A stretch of DNA of 64,000 nt from positions 62,001 to 126,000 of the forward strand of contig NZ_JAHKKS010000006.1 of assembly GCF_019737615.1 (NCBI RefSeq), in the 5' to 3' direction. This DNA is from Sphingobium xanthum. GTDB lineage: Bacteria; Pseudomonadota; Alphaproteobacteria; Sphingomonadales; Sphingomonadaceae. The position numbers were made by a program, and so were the translations under genes. How positions within the stretch are numbered: position 1 is the first letter of the stretch; each line of letters starts with the position of its first letter. Shown piece by piece: positions 49,151 through 58,720 of the stretch. The notes below the pieces were generated by a model, which searched no databases, was not told the DNA's origin, and saw only the letters and a program-made list of their open reading frames with translations.

Positions 49151-50689
49151 ATGAGCATCCCCAACATCAAGCATGCCTTGCCCGTCACGCGCGCGGCGGA
49201 TTTCGCCGCCTGGTATCAGGCCGTCGTCAACGAGGCCGATCTGGCCGAGGAGAGCGGCGTGCGCGGCTGCATGGTCATCCGGCCATGGGGCTATGGCATC
49301 TGGGAGCGGATCCAGAAGCTGATGGACGGGCGCATCAAGGCGGCCGGTGTCGAGAATTGCTATTTCCCGCTGTTCATCCCGCTCAATTTCTTCTCGGAAG
49401 AAGCCGACCATGTCGAAGGCTTCGCCAAGGAAATGGCGGTCGTCACGCATCACCGGCTGAAGGCGATCGACGGCAAGCTCCAGCCCGATCCGGACAGCAA
49501 GCTTGAAGAGCCATTGATCGTCCGCCCGACCTCCGAGACGGTGATCGGCAAGGCGATGAGTCGCTGGGTGCAGAGCTGGCGCGACCTGCCGTTGCTGGTC
49601 AATCAATGGGCGAACGTCGTGCGCTGGGAGATGCGCACGCGCATGTTCCTGCGCACGAGCGAGTTCCTCTGGCAGGAAGGGCACACCGCCCATGCCGACG
49701 AGGCGGACGCGCGCCGTGAGACGATGCGCGCGCTCGAAATGTACCGCGACTTCGCCGAGACCGAGCTCGCCATGCCCGTCGTCGCGGGCGAAAAGCCAGA
49801 GAATGAGCGCTTCCCCGGCGCCGTCGCGACCTATTCGATCGAGGCGATGATGCAGGACGGCAAGGCGCTCCAGGCCGGTACGTCGCACTATCTCGGCACG
49901 GGTTTCGCCGAGGCCGCGGGTATCCGCTACCAGGATGCCGAAGGCACGCAGCAATATGCGCACACGACGAGCTGGGGCACCTCCACCCGCATGATCGGCG
50001 GCGTCATCATGGTGCATGGCGACGACGATGGCCTGCGCTGCCCGCCGATGATCGCGCCTCATCAGATCGTCATCGTGCCGATGCTGCGCGACAATGACGA
50101 GGATGCCGCCGTGCTCGCTTATTGCGAGGAACTGGCCAAAGCGCTCGGCGAGGTGGATGTCTTTCGCGAACCGGTGCGCGTGCTGCTGGACCGCAAGCCG
50201 CTCAAGGCGTCGAACAAGCGCTGGGCCTGGGTCAAGAAGGGCGCACCGATCATCGTCGAGGTCGGTGGGCGCGATGTGGCGGGCGGCAACGTCTCCGTGC
50301 TGCGCCGCGACCGGCTCTATACCGAGGCGGGCAAGACCGCGAGCGCGATCATGCCGCGCGCGGACTTCGTTGCGAACGCGGCCGAGATGCTGCGGGACAT
50401 CCAGACCAGCCTCTACACCGAGGCCAGGGAACGGCTCGACGCCAATATCCGCCGCGACATTACCGACAAGGCCGCGCTCGCCGCCGCCTTCGAGGGCGAC
50501 AAGCCGGGCTGGGTCGAGGTCGAATGGGCCAAGCCGACCGGTGCCGGACTGGAGGCTGTCGAGGCGTGGCTCAAGGGCGAGAAGCTGACCCTACGCAACA
50601 CGCCGATCGATGCGGCGCCGGTGAGTGGCACCTGCATCTTCAGTGGCGAAAAGGCGGTCGAGCGCGTGCTGGTCGGGCGGAGTTACTGA
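49151..50689 (+). CDS. proS: Prolyl-tRNA synthetase (ProS type 3, archaeal-like form)
   Basis: A class II synthetase charging tRNA-Pro. The 512-residue chain has motif 2 region VRWEMRTRMFLRTSEFLWQEGHTAHA, motif 3 MIGGVIMVHGDDDGLRCPP, the anticodon-binding domain PHQIVIVPM, and a C-terminal zinc-region-like tail ending in GRSY. No editing insertion domain is visible, as expected for the shorter archaeal/eukaryotic-like form. It is divergent from the gene at 48484-48975. Confidence 0.95.
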   Translation: MSIPNIKHALPVTRAADFAAWYQAVVNEADLAEESGVRGCMVIRPWGYGIWERIQKLMDGRIKAAGVENCYFPLFIPLNFFSEEADHVEGFAKEMAVVTHHRLKAIDGKLQPDPDSKLEEPLIVRPTSETVIGKAMSRWVQSWRDLPLLVNQWANVVRWEMRTRMFLRTSEFLWQEGHTAHADEADARRETMRALEMYRDFAETELAMPVVAGEKPENERFPGAVATYSIEAMMQDGKALQAGTSHYLGTGFAEAAGIRYQDAEGTQQYAHTTSWGTSTRMIGGVIMVHGDDDGLRCPPMIAPHQIVIVPMLRDNDEDAAVLAYCEELAKALGEVDVFREPVRVLLDRKPLKASNKRWAWVKKGAPIIVEVGGRDVAGGNVSVLRRDRLYTEAGKTASAIMPRADFVANAAEMLRDIQTSLYTEARERLDANIRRDITDKAALAAAFEGDKPGWVEVEWAKPTGAGLEAVEAWLKGEKLTLRNTPIDAAPVSGTCIFSGEKAVERVLVGRSY

Positions 50690-50764
50690 TTAAGATCGTC
50701 ACCCCAGCTGAGTCGCAGACGGGCGAATCCCAACCTGGATCTCCTGAATCGGGGAGGGCGGACC

Positions 50765-51313
50765 ATGATCATTGAGATTGTCGGACAAGCAGGCGTCGGC
50801 AAGTTGACGATCGGGCGCATGCTCGCCGCGCGGCTTCCGGGCCGGCTGCTCGACAATCACAGCATCTATAATGTCGCCTTCTCGCTGACCGACTATCGGT
50901 CCGAGGCCTTTTACCGGACCGTCCGAGCCGTGCGGGACATTGCCTGGGAAACGGCGCTGGAGCTGCCGCCGGAGATGCCCCTCATCCTGACAACCGCGAA
51001 CGGGATGATCGCCTGGTGGCGGGAGCAATGGCGCGATGCCGTCGTCGATCTGGCCCGGCGACGCGGATCGCGACTGCTTATCGTCCACCTCCTTTGTTCG
51101 GACGAGGAGAACCACCTGCGCATCGCGTCGCCGGACAGGCTCGCCAGCCGCAAGCCGGTGGACCCGGCGACGGTCGATCGCAACGGCGAGCGCGTCGCGA
51201 TGATCCATCATGGCGATGCGCTGCTGGAGCTGGACGTGACGGAATTGCAGGTCGATCAGGCTGTGGAGCGGATCATTGCCTGGCTGCAGGCTGTCGATCA
51301 GGTCAGCCCCTGA
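50765..51313 (+). CDS. P-loop NTPase / AAA-type nucleoside kinase-like protein
   Basis: The 182-residue protein begins IIEIVGQAGVGKLTIGR with a Walker A motif (GxxGxGKxT) close to the N-terminus. The body (LILTTANGMIAWWREQWRD, RLLIVHLLCSDEENHLRIASPDRL) resembles small kinases such as chloramphenicol or shikimate kinases. No Walker B is clear. Its 3' end overlaps the convergent VOC gene by 11 bases. Function unknown. Confidence 0.72.
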   Translation: MIIEIVGQAGVGKLTIGRMLAARLPGRLLDNHSIYNVAFSLTDYRSEAFYRTVRAVRDIAWETALELPPEMPLILTTANGMIAWWREQWRDAVVDLARRRGSRLLIVHLLCSDEENHLRIASPDRLASRKPVDPATVDRNGERVAMIHHGDALLELDVTELQVDQAVERIIAWLQAVDQVSP

Positions 51314-51683
51314 CAGCCACTTTCGCCTCGAGATGATGCCCGTCCGGATCGATCAGGAAGGCGGCATAATAGTCCGGCCCATAACGCGGACGTAGGCCCG
51401 GCGCGCCATTGTCGGCGCCGCCCGCAGCCATGCCCGCCGCGTGGAAACGATCGACCGCTGCCTCGTCTGAGGCATCGAAGCAGAGATGGAAGCCGTCGCC
51501 CGGCGCCCGTGCCTCGCTCACCGCGCGCAGCAGGAGCTTGTCGTCGCTGCTGCCCGGCATGCCATAACCGACGAACCGATCGTCGGCATAGACGCAGGCA
51601 TAGCCGAGTGCGCCCATGATCGCGTCGTAGAAGGTTTTGGCCCGCGCGAGGTCGCCGACGCCGAAAGAGACATGACCGAGCAT
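51303..51683 (-). CDS. VOC (glyoxalase/bleomycin-resistance) family protein
   Basis: A 126-residue single VOC domain: MLGHVSFGVGDLARAKTFYDAIMGALGY at the start and the metal-ligand-like ends FHLCFDAS and FLIDPDGHHLEAKV. It follows the DUF418 gene with 20 bases between. ATG 51683 has no evident ribosome site. Such proteins bind small ligands or catalyse isomerisations or dioxygenations; the substrate here is unknown. Confidence 0.85.
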   Translation of the reverse strand: MLGHVSFGVGDLARAKTFYDAIMGALGYACVYADDRFVGYGMPGSSDDKLLLRAVSEARAPGDGFHLCFDASDEAAVDRFHAAGMAAGGADNGAPGLRPRYGPDYYAAFLIDPDGHHLEAKVAVRG

Positions 51684-51703
51684 GGGGGGCTTGTCGGCCG
51701 CCC

Positions 51704-53038
51704 TTAGGCCGCCTGCAAGCGGCGGAACGGCTGTTTGCGCAAATAGGTCAGCGATCGCCACAGCCATTCGGCGGGGCCAAAGCGATAGTGCCGCAGCCAG
51801 ATCGGGCTGATCACGAGCTGCACCGTGCAGATCGCCAGCACGATATAATAGAGCTGATGCCGCGCGAGCTGGCCGTAGAGGCCGAAGCCGGTGAACAGGA
51901 TCAGGCAAACCAGCGAGTGCGTCAGATAATTGGTCAGCGCCATCTGGCCGACCGCCGCGACCGAGCGCCGCAGCCAGGGCAGCACGCCGCTGCGAAAGAA
52001 CAGAAGCAAGGTGCCCAGATGTCCGATCATCATCGCCAGCCGGCCGAGATCATAAGTGATCTCGGTCTGCTTGTAGGCGAGCAGGTCGAACTTGTGGCGC
52101 ATGATCCAGGTCACTTCCCAATAGTTGACCGCGAGGCCGACGGCATATCCGCCGACCACCATCAGCCAGTAGAGCGATGACGGGCGTTTCAGGGTCAGCA
52201 CGCCGGATTTGAACAGCCCCATGCCGATCAGCATCATGCCGAAAATGTCGCCGAAATAGCGGTAGAAGAACCAGCTCTCCATCCACATGACTTCCGGCGC
52301 GATCGCGCCGAGCGTGCCCGCCCAACCGGACCGGTGCGCCGCAATGCCCTGGTCGATCACGTCCTTGGGCGGCCTGTGCTCCTCGAGCTTCTCCTTCCAG
52401 CCGTCGATCGCCGCCTGCTGCTCCTCGGTCAGCGTCTTGCCGCTCGCCAGCACCTTCTGCGCGGCCTGCGCTTCCTGATGGGCCGAAAGATCGTCGAAGC
52501 CTTCCTTGAGCGACCAGCAGGCGGTCAGGACCAGCGCTGCAGCGCCGATCACCATCAGCCAGCGCGCCGGCAGCTTGCGGAAACCGAACACGATGAGGGC
52601 GGTCAGCCCGTAGAAATAGAGGATGTCGCCGGCCCAGAGCAGGATCCAGGCGTTGAACAGCCCGAACGCGATCAGCAGCAGATTGCGCCGCACGAAGATG
52701 TCGGCCGCCCCGACAGGGTTGGTTGCTTCCAGTCGCTCGGTCAACAGGATGATCCCGGCGCCGAACAGCACGGAGAAGAGTGCGCGCTGTGTGCCCTCGA
52801 AGCCCATCTGGATGATGATCCATGCCCAGAGGTCCGCGCCCGTCGCCCCGCCATTGTTGAGCGGATTGCTATAGGCATGGGACAGGCCGAAACCCGTGAT
52901 GTTCATGAGCAATATGCCGAACAGTGCGGTGCCGCGGATGAAGTCGAGCACGTCGATACGTTCGGCGGCCGGGTGCGGCGGCGCGACTGGAGCCGCCGTC
53001 TGGGCGGATTCATCCGGCAAGCTGATCGATGCAACCAT
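51704..53038 (-). CDS. DUF418 multi-pass membrane protein
   Basis: The 444-residue protein has about nine membrane helices and the DUF418 signature: RIDVLDFIRGTALFGILLMNI at the start and GQMALTNYLTHSLVCLILFTGFG at the end, with FRSGVLPWLRRSVAAVG just before. A charged cytoplasmic or periplasmic insert (about 200-250) contains EEQQAAIDGWKEKLEEHRPP. The family resembles acyltransferase-like or nitrosative-stress YeiB proteins. ATG 53038 has GGGGGTGG upstream. Confidence 0.88.
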   Translation of the reverse strand: MVASISLPDESAQTAAPVAPPHPAAERIDVLDFIRGTALFGILLMNITGFGLSHAYSNPLNNGGATGADLWAWIIIQMGFEGTQRALFSVLFGAGIILLTERLEATNPVGAADIFVRRNLLLIAFGLFNAWILLWAGDILYFYGLTALIVFGFRKLPARWLMVIGAAALVLTACWSLKEGFDDLSAHQEAQAAQKVLASGKTLTEEQQAAIDGWKEKLEEHRPPKDVIDQGIAAHRSGWAGTLGAIAPEVMWMESWFFYRYFGDIFGMMLIGMGLFKSGVLTLKRPSSLYWLMVVGGYAVGLAVNYWEVTWIMRHKFDLLAYKQTEITYDLGRLAMMIGHLGTLLLFFRSGVLPWLRRSVAAVGQMALTNYLTHSLVCLILFTGFGLYGQLARHQLYYIVLAICTVQLVISPIWLRHYRFGPAEWLWRSLTYLRKQPFRRLQAA

Positions 53039-53116
53039 GAAGCCACCCCCGCGACTCATTGCTGACGGGATGGAAGCTGAGCGCTTTGCCCGTGAACGGC
53101 AACCGAAATCGCTGCG

Positions 53117-53644
53117 TTACTTCTCCAGCAGGCGCGGCATCAGCTCGACGAAATTGCAGGGCTGGAACCGGCTGTCGAGTTGGTGGACGAGGATCTGATC
53201 CCAGCCGTCCTTCACCGCGCCGGTCGAACCGGGCAGGGCGAAGATGTAGGTGCCGCGCGTCACGCAGGCGCAGGCGCGCGACTGGATGGTCGACGTGCCG
53301 ATCGACTGGAAACTGAGCCAGCGGAACAGTTCGCCAAAGCCGGGGATCGGTTTGTCCTGGATTTTCGCGAGCGCCTCGGGCGTCACGTCGCGGCCGGTGA
53401 CACCGGTGCCGCCGGTCGTGATGATGACGTCGATTTCGGGGTCGTCGATCCAGCGGTGCATATGCGCCAGGATCACCTCGACACTGTCCTTGCTGATCTC
53501 TCGTGCCTTTACGACATGACCGGCCGAGACGATGCGCTCGGCCAGCGTGTCGCCGGACCGGTCATCAGCCAGCGTGCGCGTGTCGGAGACGGTAAGGACG
53601 GCGATATTGACCGGCAGGAACGTCCGGCTCTCGTCAATCGGCAC
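53117..53644 (-). CDS. moaB: MoaB/Mog-family molybdenum cofactor protein
   Basis: The 175-residue protein belongs to the MogA/MoaB fold that adenylylates molybdopterin. Motifs: [38 protein letters not shown] and [19 protein letters not shown]. The start is GTG 53644, overlapping the 3' end of the lytic transglycosylase gene by 11 bases. Cofactor genes elsewhere are not visible here. Confidence 0.94.
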   Translation of the reverse strand: MPIDESRTFLPVNIAVLTVSDTRTLADDRSGDTLAERIVSAGHVVKAREISKDSVEVILAHMHRWIDDPEIDVIITTGGTGVTGRDVTPEALAKIQDKPIPGFGELFRWLSFQSIGTSTIQSRACACVTRGTYIFALPGSTGAVKDGWDQILVHQLDSRFQPCNFVELMPRLLEK

Positions 53645-55391
53645 CGAAGCTCACTCCGCTCGGCGCCATCCGCACCGCGACGGTCTTGCCGCCCTCGGGG
53701 AAGCGCGTCCACAGGCCCTGCGCCATCGCCGCGAGCGCCTGGGAGGTACCGGTCTCGTCCATCTGGTAGATCCAGTAGTTGCGCAACACCGCGTTCAGAT
53801 AGGCGCGCGTCTCGTAATAGGGGACGGACTCGATGAACAGCAGCGGGTCGCCTTCGTCGCGCACTTGCACGTTCCATTTCTCGATCGGCAACGGCCCGGC
53901 ATTATAGGCGGCGATGATCTTGGGCAGCAGCCCGCCGGTCGCGCGCATCTGGCTCAGCTTCTTGAGGTACATCTGGCCGAGCGCGAGATTGGTCGCCGGA
54001 TCGTAGAGCTGCTCGCCGGTGAAGGCCATGCCGGCCGCGCTGGCCAGCTCGCCGCCCGTCCCGGTGCGCACCTGCATGACGCCGCGTGCGTCGGCCGTGC
54101 TGCGCGCCTTGGTCTGGAAGCGGGACTCCTGGAGCGCGTGGGCGAAGACCAGCGCCTTGTCGACTTGCCAGCCGTTGGTCGGTGTCCATTCCGGGCGCGG
54201 ATAGCGGGCATAGGCTGCGGACTTGCGGCCCGATGGCGAGCGCTGCGCCAGCCAGAGCTGCGTCGTCGGCAGCGAGAGGTCGCTCGCGAGATGGACCAGT
54301 GCGGTATAGCGAGCGCCACTGTCCAGCGCGGCTTCATGACGCAGCACTTCATCGGCCTCGGTGGCGCGGCCAAGCGCGTTCAGGATCACGGCATTGCGGA
54401 CGTTGGCGCGGGTCGCGAGCGCGGCCCAGTCTTGCGTCGAGACAGGCTCGCGCTGGAGCGCCTTGCTGGGGCCGAGGCCGAGCGTCTCGCGGGCGAGCAA
54501 GCCGTAGAGCGTCTCTTCGTCGCGCGCGGCGGCGCGGAGCAGGGCGTTCACGCGCTCGGGCCGCTTGTCCGCCATGACGGCACGTGCGGCCCAGAAATAG
54601 GCGCTGCTGCGCAGGTCGGCGTCGCCGGCATTGACCGCCGCCTGATAGAAGGCGCTCGCCGCCCCGTTCCAGTCCTTGTCGCGCCAGGCGGCAAGGCCCA
54701 TCACCCAATGGGCGGGGGCGAGGAAGGCGCCGCTGCCGTCCTGCACGGCAAGCGCCGCGATCCGGCGCGCATTGGCCGTATCGCCGCAGATGAAATAGGA
54801 CCAGGCGAGGCGCTGGCGCAACTCGGTCCGGCCTTCGATCGTCAGGCTGGGCAATGCCGCTTCGACGAGCGCTTCGCCCTCGGCCGGCTTGTCATCCTTG
54901 ATCTGCTGCAGCAGGCGCCCGCGCAGGGCGTCGGCCATGCCGTCGCCGGCGACGGCGCGCAGCATTTTCCGCTGCGGCGATGTGCCGGTCCACATCAGCT
55001 CGCGCGTGGCGGGCAGGTCTGGCAGCACTTGCGCGCCGCGCTTCTTGGCGAGCGCGCTCAGCCGCTCCGCCTGTGGCAGATAGGGCGCCTTCGCCAGCAC
55101 ATCCATGAGATCGAACAGCTCGACCCTTGGCGATCCCTTCGCGAGATAGAGCTCGGCCAGGAAATGTGCGCGCATGCTGTCCGTCTCGGGCAGGGCGAGG
55201 ATCGCGGTCCGGGCGTCGGCCCAGTTCTGGTTGCCGATCTGCGTCAGGATCGCGCCATAGAGACTGCGCTCGTCCTGCGTCACCGGGGCGACGGCCGATC
55301 CAGTCTTGGCAATAGTGGCGGCCGCCAGCGGTGCAACAGCGCTGGAAAGCGCAAGCGCGGCAAGCAGCAATTTGGTCGTGCGTCCGATCAT
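53634..55391 (-). CDS. Soluble lytic transglycosylase
   Basis: A 585-residue periplasmic protein: signal peptide ([19 protein letters not shown]), a long alpha-superhelical N-domain (U-domain, about 40-400), and the catalytic SLT domain with HALQESRF, where Glu422 is catalytic, and later AYNAGP. The usual second-site GLMQVMPATA appears as [11 protein letters not shown], an unusual variant. It cleaves peptidoglycan glycan strands. It overlaps the UDG-like gene start by four bases and moaB by 11. Confidence 0.92.
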   Translation of the reverse strand: MIGRTTKLLLAALALSSAVAPLAAATIAKTGSAVAPVTQDERSLYGAILTQIGNQNWADARTAILALPETDSMRAHFLAELYLAKGSPRVELFDLMDVLAKAPYLPQAERLSALAKKRGAQVLPDLPATRELMWTGTSPQRKMLRAVAGDGMADALRGRLLQQIKDDKPAEGEALVEAALPSLTIEGRTELRQRLAWSYFICGDTANARRIAALAVQDGSGAFLAPAHWVMGLAAWRDKDWNGAASAFYQAAVNAGDADLRSSAYFWAARAVMADKRPERVNALLRAAARDEETLYGLLARETLGLGPSKALQREPVSTQDWAALATRANVRNAVILNALGRATEADEVLRHEAALDSGARYTALVHLASDLSLPTTQLWLAQRSPSGRKSAAYARYPRPEWTPTNGWQVDKALVFAHALQESRFQTKARSTADARGVMQVRTGTGGELASAAGMAFTGEQLYDPATNLALGQMYLKKLSQMRATGGLLPKIIAAYNAGPLPIEKWNVQVRDEGDPLLFIESVPYYETRAYLNAVLRNYWIYQMDETGTSQALAAMAQGLWTRFPEGGKTVAVRMAPSGVSFGAD

Positions 55392-56185
55392 CTGTTCAGC
55401 ATTCCTTGGAGCAGGCGCAGCGCCTGCCAGCTTTTCGCCTTGGCCGCCGGCCTGCCCATCAGCAGATCCAGCCCGGGCAGGGAAACGGCCTGTATCCTGC
55501 CTTCCTCAGGGTTAATCTTCTGTAGCCCGTCACCTGTCGGTGTCCAGCGTGGCCCGATCAGGGCACGGCTCGTCCGATCGCCGAGGATGATCGCGGCGCC
55601 GGGGGCAGTCAGGCCCAGATAATGCGTCATGCGCTGCGCCAGCCGCCCGATCGTCGCTTCGTCGAGCAGGCCGCCGGGTGGGCGCCGCGCGGCGAGCGAT
55701 ACGCAGGGCGCCTCCTCAGGCTTGATACCAAGGCTCGCCAGCATCGCGTCGATGAAGCGCCGTTGCCCCGGCTCGACCAGTGTCGCGCTGTCGCTCGCAC
55801 TGATTCCGGGCATTTCGATGATGACGAGCAGGCGCGCATGCTCGATCGCGGGTGGCAGGATGAGCGCGCCGTCCCACGCCGCTTCCGGCTGACCGGCATC
55901 GCTGCCGAACCAATCGAGAAAGGCCGGGAGCGCATTGGGCATGGCTGTCGGGCGAGGCGCCGGTGCGACAACCTCCGCCACGCGCGGCTGCTGCGGCACG
56001 CTGACCGGCGCAGCTTGTTTCGCTTCCCTTACGGCGCCCGCATCGCGCTGCCAGAAGGGTGCTGCGGGTGCCTCGCGCCAGCCATGCGGCGCAGCGTCGA
56101 TAGCCGTGTGCAGCCCCGCCTCGCGCCACCAGTGCGCGTAGCTTTCGACTGCCTGTTCCAGCGACCCCCGATAACCCTCATGCAT
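55388..56185 (-). CDS. Uracil-DNA glycosylase-like protein (degenerate active site)
   Basis: The 265-residue protein has a Pro/Ala-rich N-terminus and a C-terminal domain (from about 105) patterned like family 4/5 UDGs: LLVIIEMPGIS at the usual VGEAPG position, RRFIDAMLASLGI and SLAARRPPGG, GLTAPGAAIILGDRTSRALIG. The conserved Glu/Asp catalytic residues are not evident, so the enzyme may be inactive or bind ligands other than uracil. It precedes the transglycosylase with a 4-base overlap (ATGA). Confidence 0.55.
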   Translation of the reverse strand: MHEGYRGSLEQAVESYAHWWREAGLHTAIDAAPHGWREAPAAPFWQRDAGAVREAKQAAPVSVPQQPRVAEVVAPAPRPTAMPNALPAFLDWFGSDAGQPEAAWDGALILPPAIEHARLLVIIEMPGISASDSATLVEPGQRRFIDAMLASLGIKPEEAPCVSLAARRPPGGLLDEATIGRLAQRMTHYLGLTAPGAAIILGDRTSRALIGPRWTPTGDGLQKINPEEGRIQAVSLPGLDLLMGRPAAKAKSWQALRLLQGMLNR

Positions 56186-56299
56186 GCTGCGCACTTGAGA
56201 CAGAGGTTGACGAGCCAGTCAACTCGCCGCATCGCAGGGGCCTGCAAGATGGTGCCCAAATGCGGTGACCGGACCCGGGGCCAGAAAGAGAGAGTGCAG

Positions 56300-57952
56300 A
56301 TGTCCGAACGCGAGTCCATGCCCTATGACGTCGTGATCGTGGGTGGCGGGCCGGCTGGCCTCAGCGCCGCGATCCGCCTCAAGCAGCGCGCCGCGGAGAC
56401 CGGCGCCGAGCTCAGCGTCTGCGTGCTGGAGAAGGGTTCCGAGATCGGCGCGCACATATTGTCCGGCGCGGTGATCGATCCGAAGGCGCTCGACGAACTG
56501 CTGCCGGAGTGGCGTGAGATGGGCTGTCCGCTGGCCGCCACGCCGGTGACCGAGAACCACCACTGGTTCCTCAGCAAAGGCGACAGGTTCGCGATCCCGC
56601 AAATCTTCACGCCTCCCTTCATGCACAACAAGGGCACTTACACCGGCTCGCTCAGCTCGCTCTGCCGCTGGTTGGCGGAGCAGGCGGAAGGACTCGGCGT
56701 CGAGATATTCCCCGGCTTCCCCGCCGCCGAAATCCTCTACGAGGCGGACCGATCGGTGAAGGGCGTCGCGACCGGCGACATGGGCGTCGCACGCGACGGC
56801 AGCGCGAAGAGCGACTATCAGCCCGGCCTCGAACTGCATGCGCGCTACACGCTCTTTGCCGAGGGGGCGCGCGGCCATCTCACCAAGCAATTGAAGGCGC
56901 GCTTCCATCTCGATGCCGAGAGCGACCCGCAGACCTATGGTCTCGGCGTCAAGGAATTGTGGGACATCGATCCCGCGAAGCATGTCCCCGGCCGCGTGAT
57001 CCACACACAGGGCTGGCCGCTCACGGATGCCTATGGCGGCGGCTTCCTCTATCATCAGGCCGGCGGGCAGGTTGCTCTGGGCTTCGTCGTCGGCCTCGGC
57101 TACCGCAACCCGCATCTCAGCCCCTATGAGGAATTCCAGCGCTGGAAGCATCATCCGGCGATCCGCGAGGTGCTGGAGGGCGGCAAGCGCATTTCCTACG
57201 GCGCGCGCGTCATCAACGAGGGCGGCTGGCAGTCGGTGCCGAAGCTGGTCATGCCCGGCGCAGCGCTCATCGGCTGCTCGGCCGGCTTCGTGAACGTGCC
57301 GCGCATCAAGGGCACGCACACCGCGATGAAGTCGGCGATGCTGGCGGCCGATGTGGCCTTCAATGCCGTCGCTGCCGGTCGCTCCGGAGACACGCTCGAT
57401 GCCTATCCGGCCGCGCTCGACACCAGCTGGATCGCCGACGAGCTCAAGATCGTCCGCAATGCCGGCCCGGCGCTCGGCAAGTTCGGCAATGTCATTGGCA
57501 CTTTGGTCGCGGGCATCGACATGTGGATGCGTTACCTCAAGATCGGCCTGCCGTTCACGCTGCGCAACAAGGCCGATCACACCAAGCTCTGGCGCAAGGA
57601 CCAGTGCGCGAAGATCGACTATCCCAAGCCCGATGGCGTCATCAGTTTCGATCGGCTGAGCTCGGTGTTCCTCTCGGGCACCAATCATGAGGAGGACCAG
57701 CCAGTCCATCTCAAGCTCGCCGATCCGGACGTTCCGATCCGCTACAATCTCCCGCTCTATGACGAGCCCGCGCGGCTCTATTGCCCGGCGGGGGTCTATG
57801 AAGTGCTGGAGGATGCCGAGGGGCATCCGCGCTTCCAGATCAATGCGCAGAACTGCGTCCACTGCAAGACTTGCGACATCAAGGACCCGACCCAGAACAT
57901 CAACTGGGTCGCGCCCGAAGGCGGTGGCGGCCCGACTTATCCGAATATGTGA
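56300..57952 (+). CDS. Electron transfer flavoprotein-ubiquinone oxidoreductase
   Basis: ETF-QO passes electrons from ETF to the quinone pool during fatty-acid and amino-acid oxidation, which fits the propionate module. The 550-residue protein has the FAD loop VVIVGGGPAGLSAAIRL (10-27), EKGSEIGAHILSG, RIKGTHTAMKSAMLAA, and the C-terminal [4Fe-4S] domain CPAGVYEV...NCVHCKTCDIKDP with four cysteines. ATG 56300 precedes the conserved start. It is divergent from the UDG-like gene. Confidence 0.96.
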   Translation: MSERESMPYDVVIVGGGPAGLSAAIRLKQRAAETGAELSVCVLEKGSEIGAHILSGAVIDPKALDELLPEWREMGCPLAATPVTENHHWFLSKGDRFAIPQIFTPPFMHNKGTYTGSLSSLCRWLAEQAEGLGVEIFPGFPAAEILYEADRSVKGVATGDMGVARDGSAKSDYQPGLELHARYTLFAEGARGHLTKQLKARFHLDAESDPQTYGLGVKELWDIDPAKHVPGRVIHTQGWPLTDAYGGGFLYHQAGGQVALGFVVGLGYRNPHLSPYEEFQRWKHHPAIREVLEGGKRISYGARVINEGGWQSVPKLVMPGAALIGCSAGFVNVPRIKGTHTAMKSAMLAADVAFNAVAAGRSGDTLDAYPAALDTSWIADELKIVRNAGPALGKFGNVIGTLVAGIDMWMRYLKIGLPFTLRNKADHTKLWRKDQCAKIDYPKPDGVISFDRLSSVFLSGTNHEEDQPVHLKLADPDVPIRYNLPLYDEPARLYCPAGVYEVLEDAEGHPRFQINAQNCVHCKTCDIKDPTQNINWVAPEGGGGPTYPNM

Positions 57953-57963
57953 GGGGACTGGAC

Positions 57964-58397
57964 ATGCAGGTTAGGCCGTTGTCGGGTGCGGAACGCGATG
58001 CTCTCCAGCAAGGTCTGGATCTGGCGGCACGCCTGCTAGATTTGCCACGCCCCTGTCAGCCTCCGACGTTCAGATGCTTTACGATATCATTCGGGACGCT
58101 CACCGCGACGCTGATGAAGCAATTATCGCGCTTGGCCTTGCCTTCGGACAGCTGATCGCTGACGCAGCAGACTTCGAATGGCTGCGGGTGCAGGACGAAT
58201 ATGGCGAGGAAACAGCTCTGGCTCGCAGAGGATTTGCTGCCTATTGTCATCCGATTAGCATGATGCAGAAGCGGATCGAGCATGGGCAGCAAGAGGACTT
58301 GTCCGAACTGCGCGACACGACGATCCGCATCATACAGGACCGCGTCGAAAATGGTATTTTGGGGCAAGCGTTGAGGATCATTGCGGGGAGTGACACT
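57964..58397 (+). pseudogene. DUF3806-domain gene broken by a frameshift
   Basis: The reading frame from ATG 57964 (QVRPLSGAERDALQQGLDLAARLLDLPRP) and the frame continuing PLSASDVQMLYDIIRDAHRDADEAIIALGLAFGQLIAD form one DUF3806-like protein if one base is added near 58050-58053, in the C run of ACGCCCCTG. As it stands, the first frame ends soon after and the second continues through into the monooxygenase frame without a stop. This is either a sequencing error in a homopolymer or a real one-base deletion. It follows the ETF-QO gene by 11 bases. Confidence 0.65.
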
Positions 58398-58697
58398 ATG
58401 ATCGCCGTCATCGGAAGCATGCGGTTTCCGGCCGAGACTATCGCGGATCTTCTGCCGCACGTGCAAGCGCTGGTCCGCGAGACCAATGCGCATGACGGCT
58501 GCATCGCTTATGATGTGGGGCGCGACGTGCTCGATCCCGGCCTGCTGCGTTTCTCGGAAGTCTGGCCGGATCAGGCCAGTCTCGATCGTCATATCGCCGC
58601 GCCGCACATCGCGCCCTGGCGTCAGGCCTGTCAGGATCATGGCATCCTGGATCGCAATTTCGCGGTTTATGACATTGGCGAGGCGCGCTCGCTCTGA
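58398..58697 (+). CDS. Antibiotic biosynthesis monooxygenase (ABM)-family protein
   Basis: A 99-residue domain with MIAVIGSMRFPAETIADLLPHVQALVRETNAHDGCIAY and FSEVWPDQASLDRHIAAPHIAPWR is typical of the dimeric ferredoxin-like ABM fold. ATG 58398 has GGGGAG upstream. The frame is continuous with the DUF3806 part, so a fused product is possible, but the ribosome site and domain edge favour a separate start. Function is often quinol or heme related, unknown here. Confidence 0.78.
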   Translation: MIAVIGSMRFPAETIADLLPHVQALVRETNAHDGCIAYDVGRDVLDPGLLRFSEVWPDQASLDRHIAAPHIAPWRQACQDHGILDRNFAVYDIGEARSL

Positions 58698-58720
58698 GCG
58701 CAAGAGCGGCGGAGCCTTCG

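Noticed and set aside
53532..55622. Open frame of about 700 codons antisense to the transglycosylase
   Set aside because: The minus strand encodes a signal peptide and SLT domain; the antisense product has no motif.
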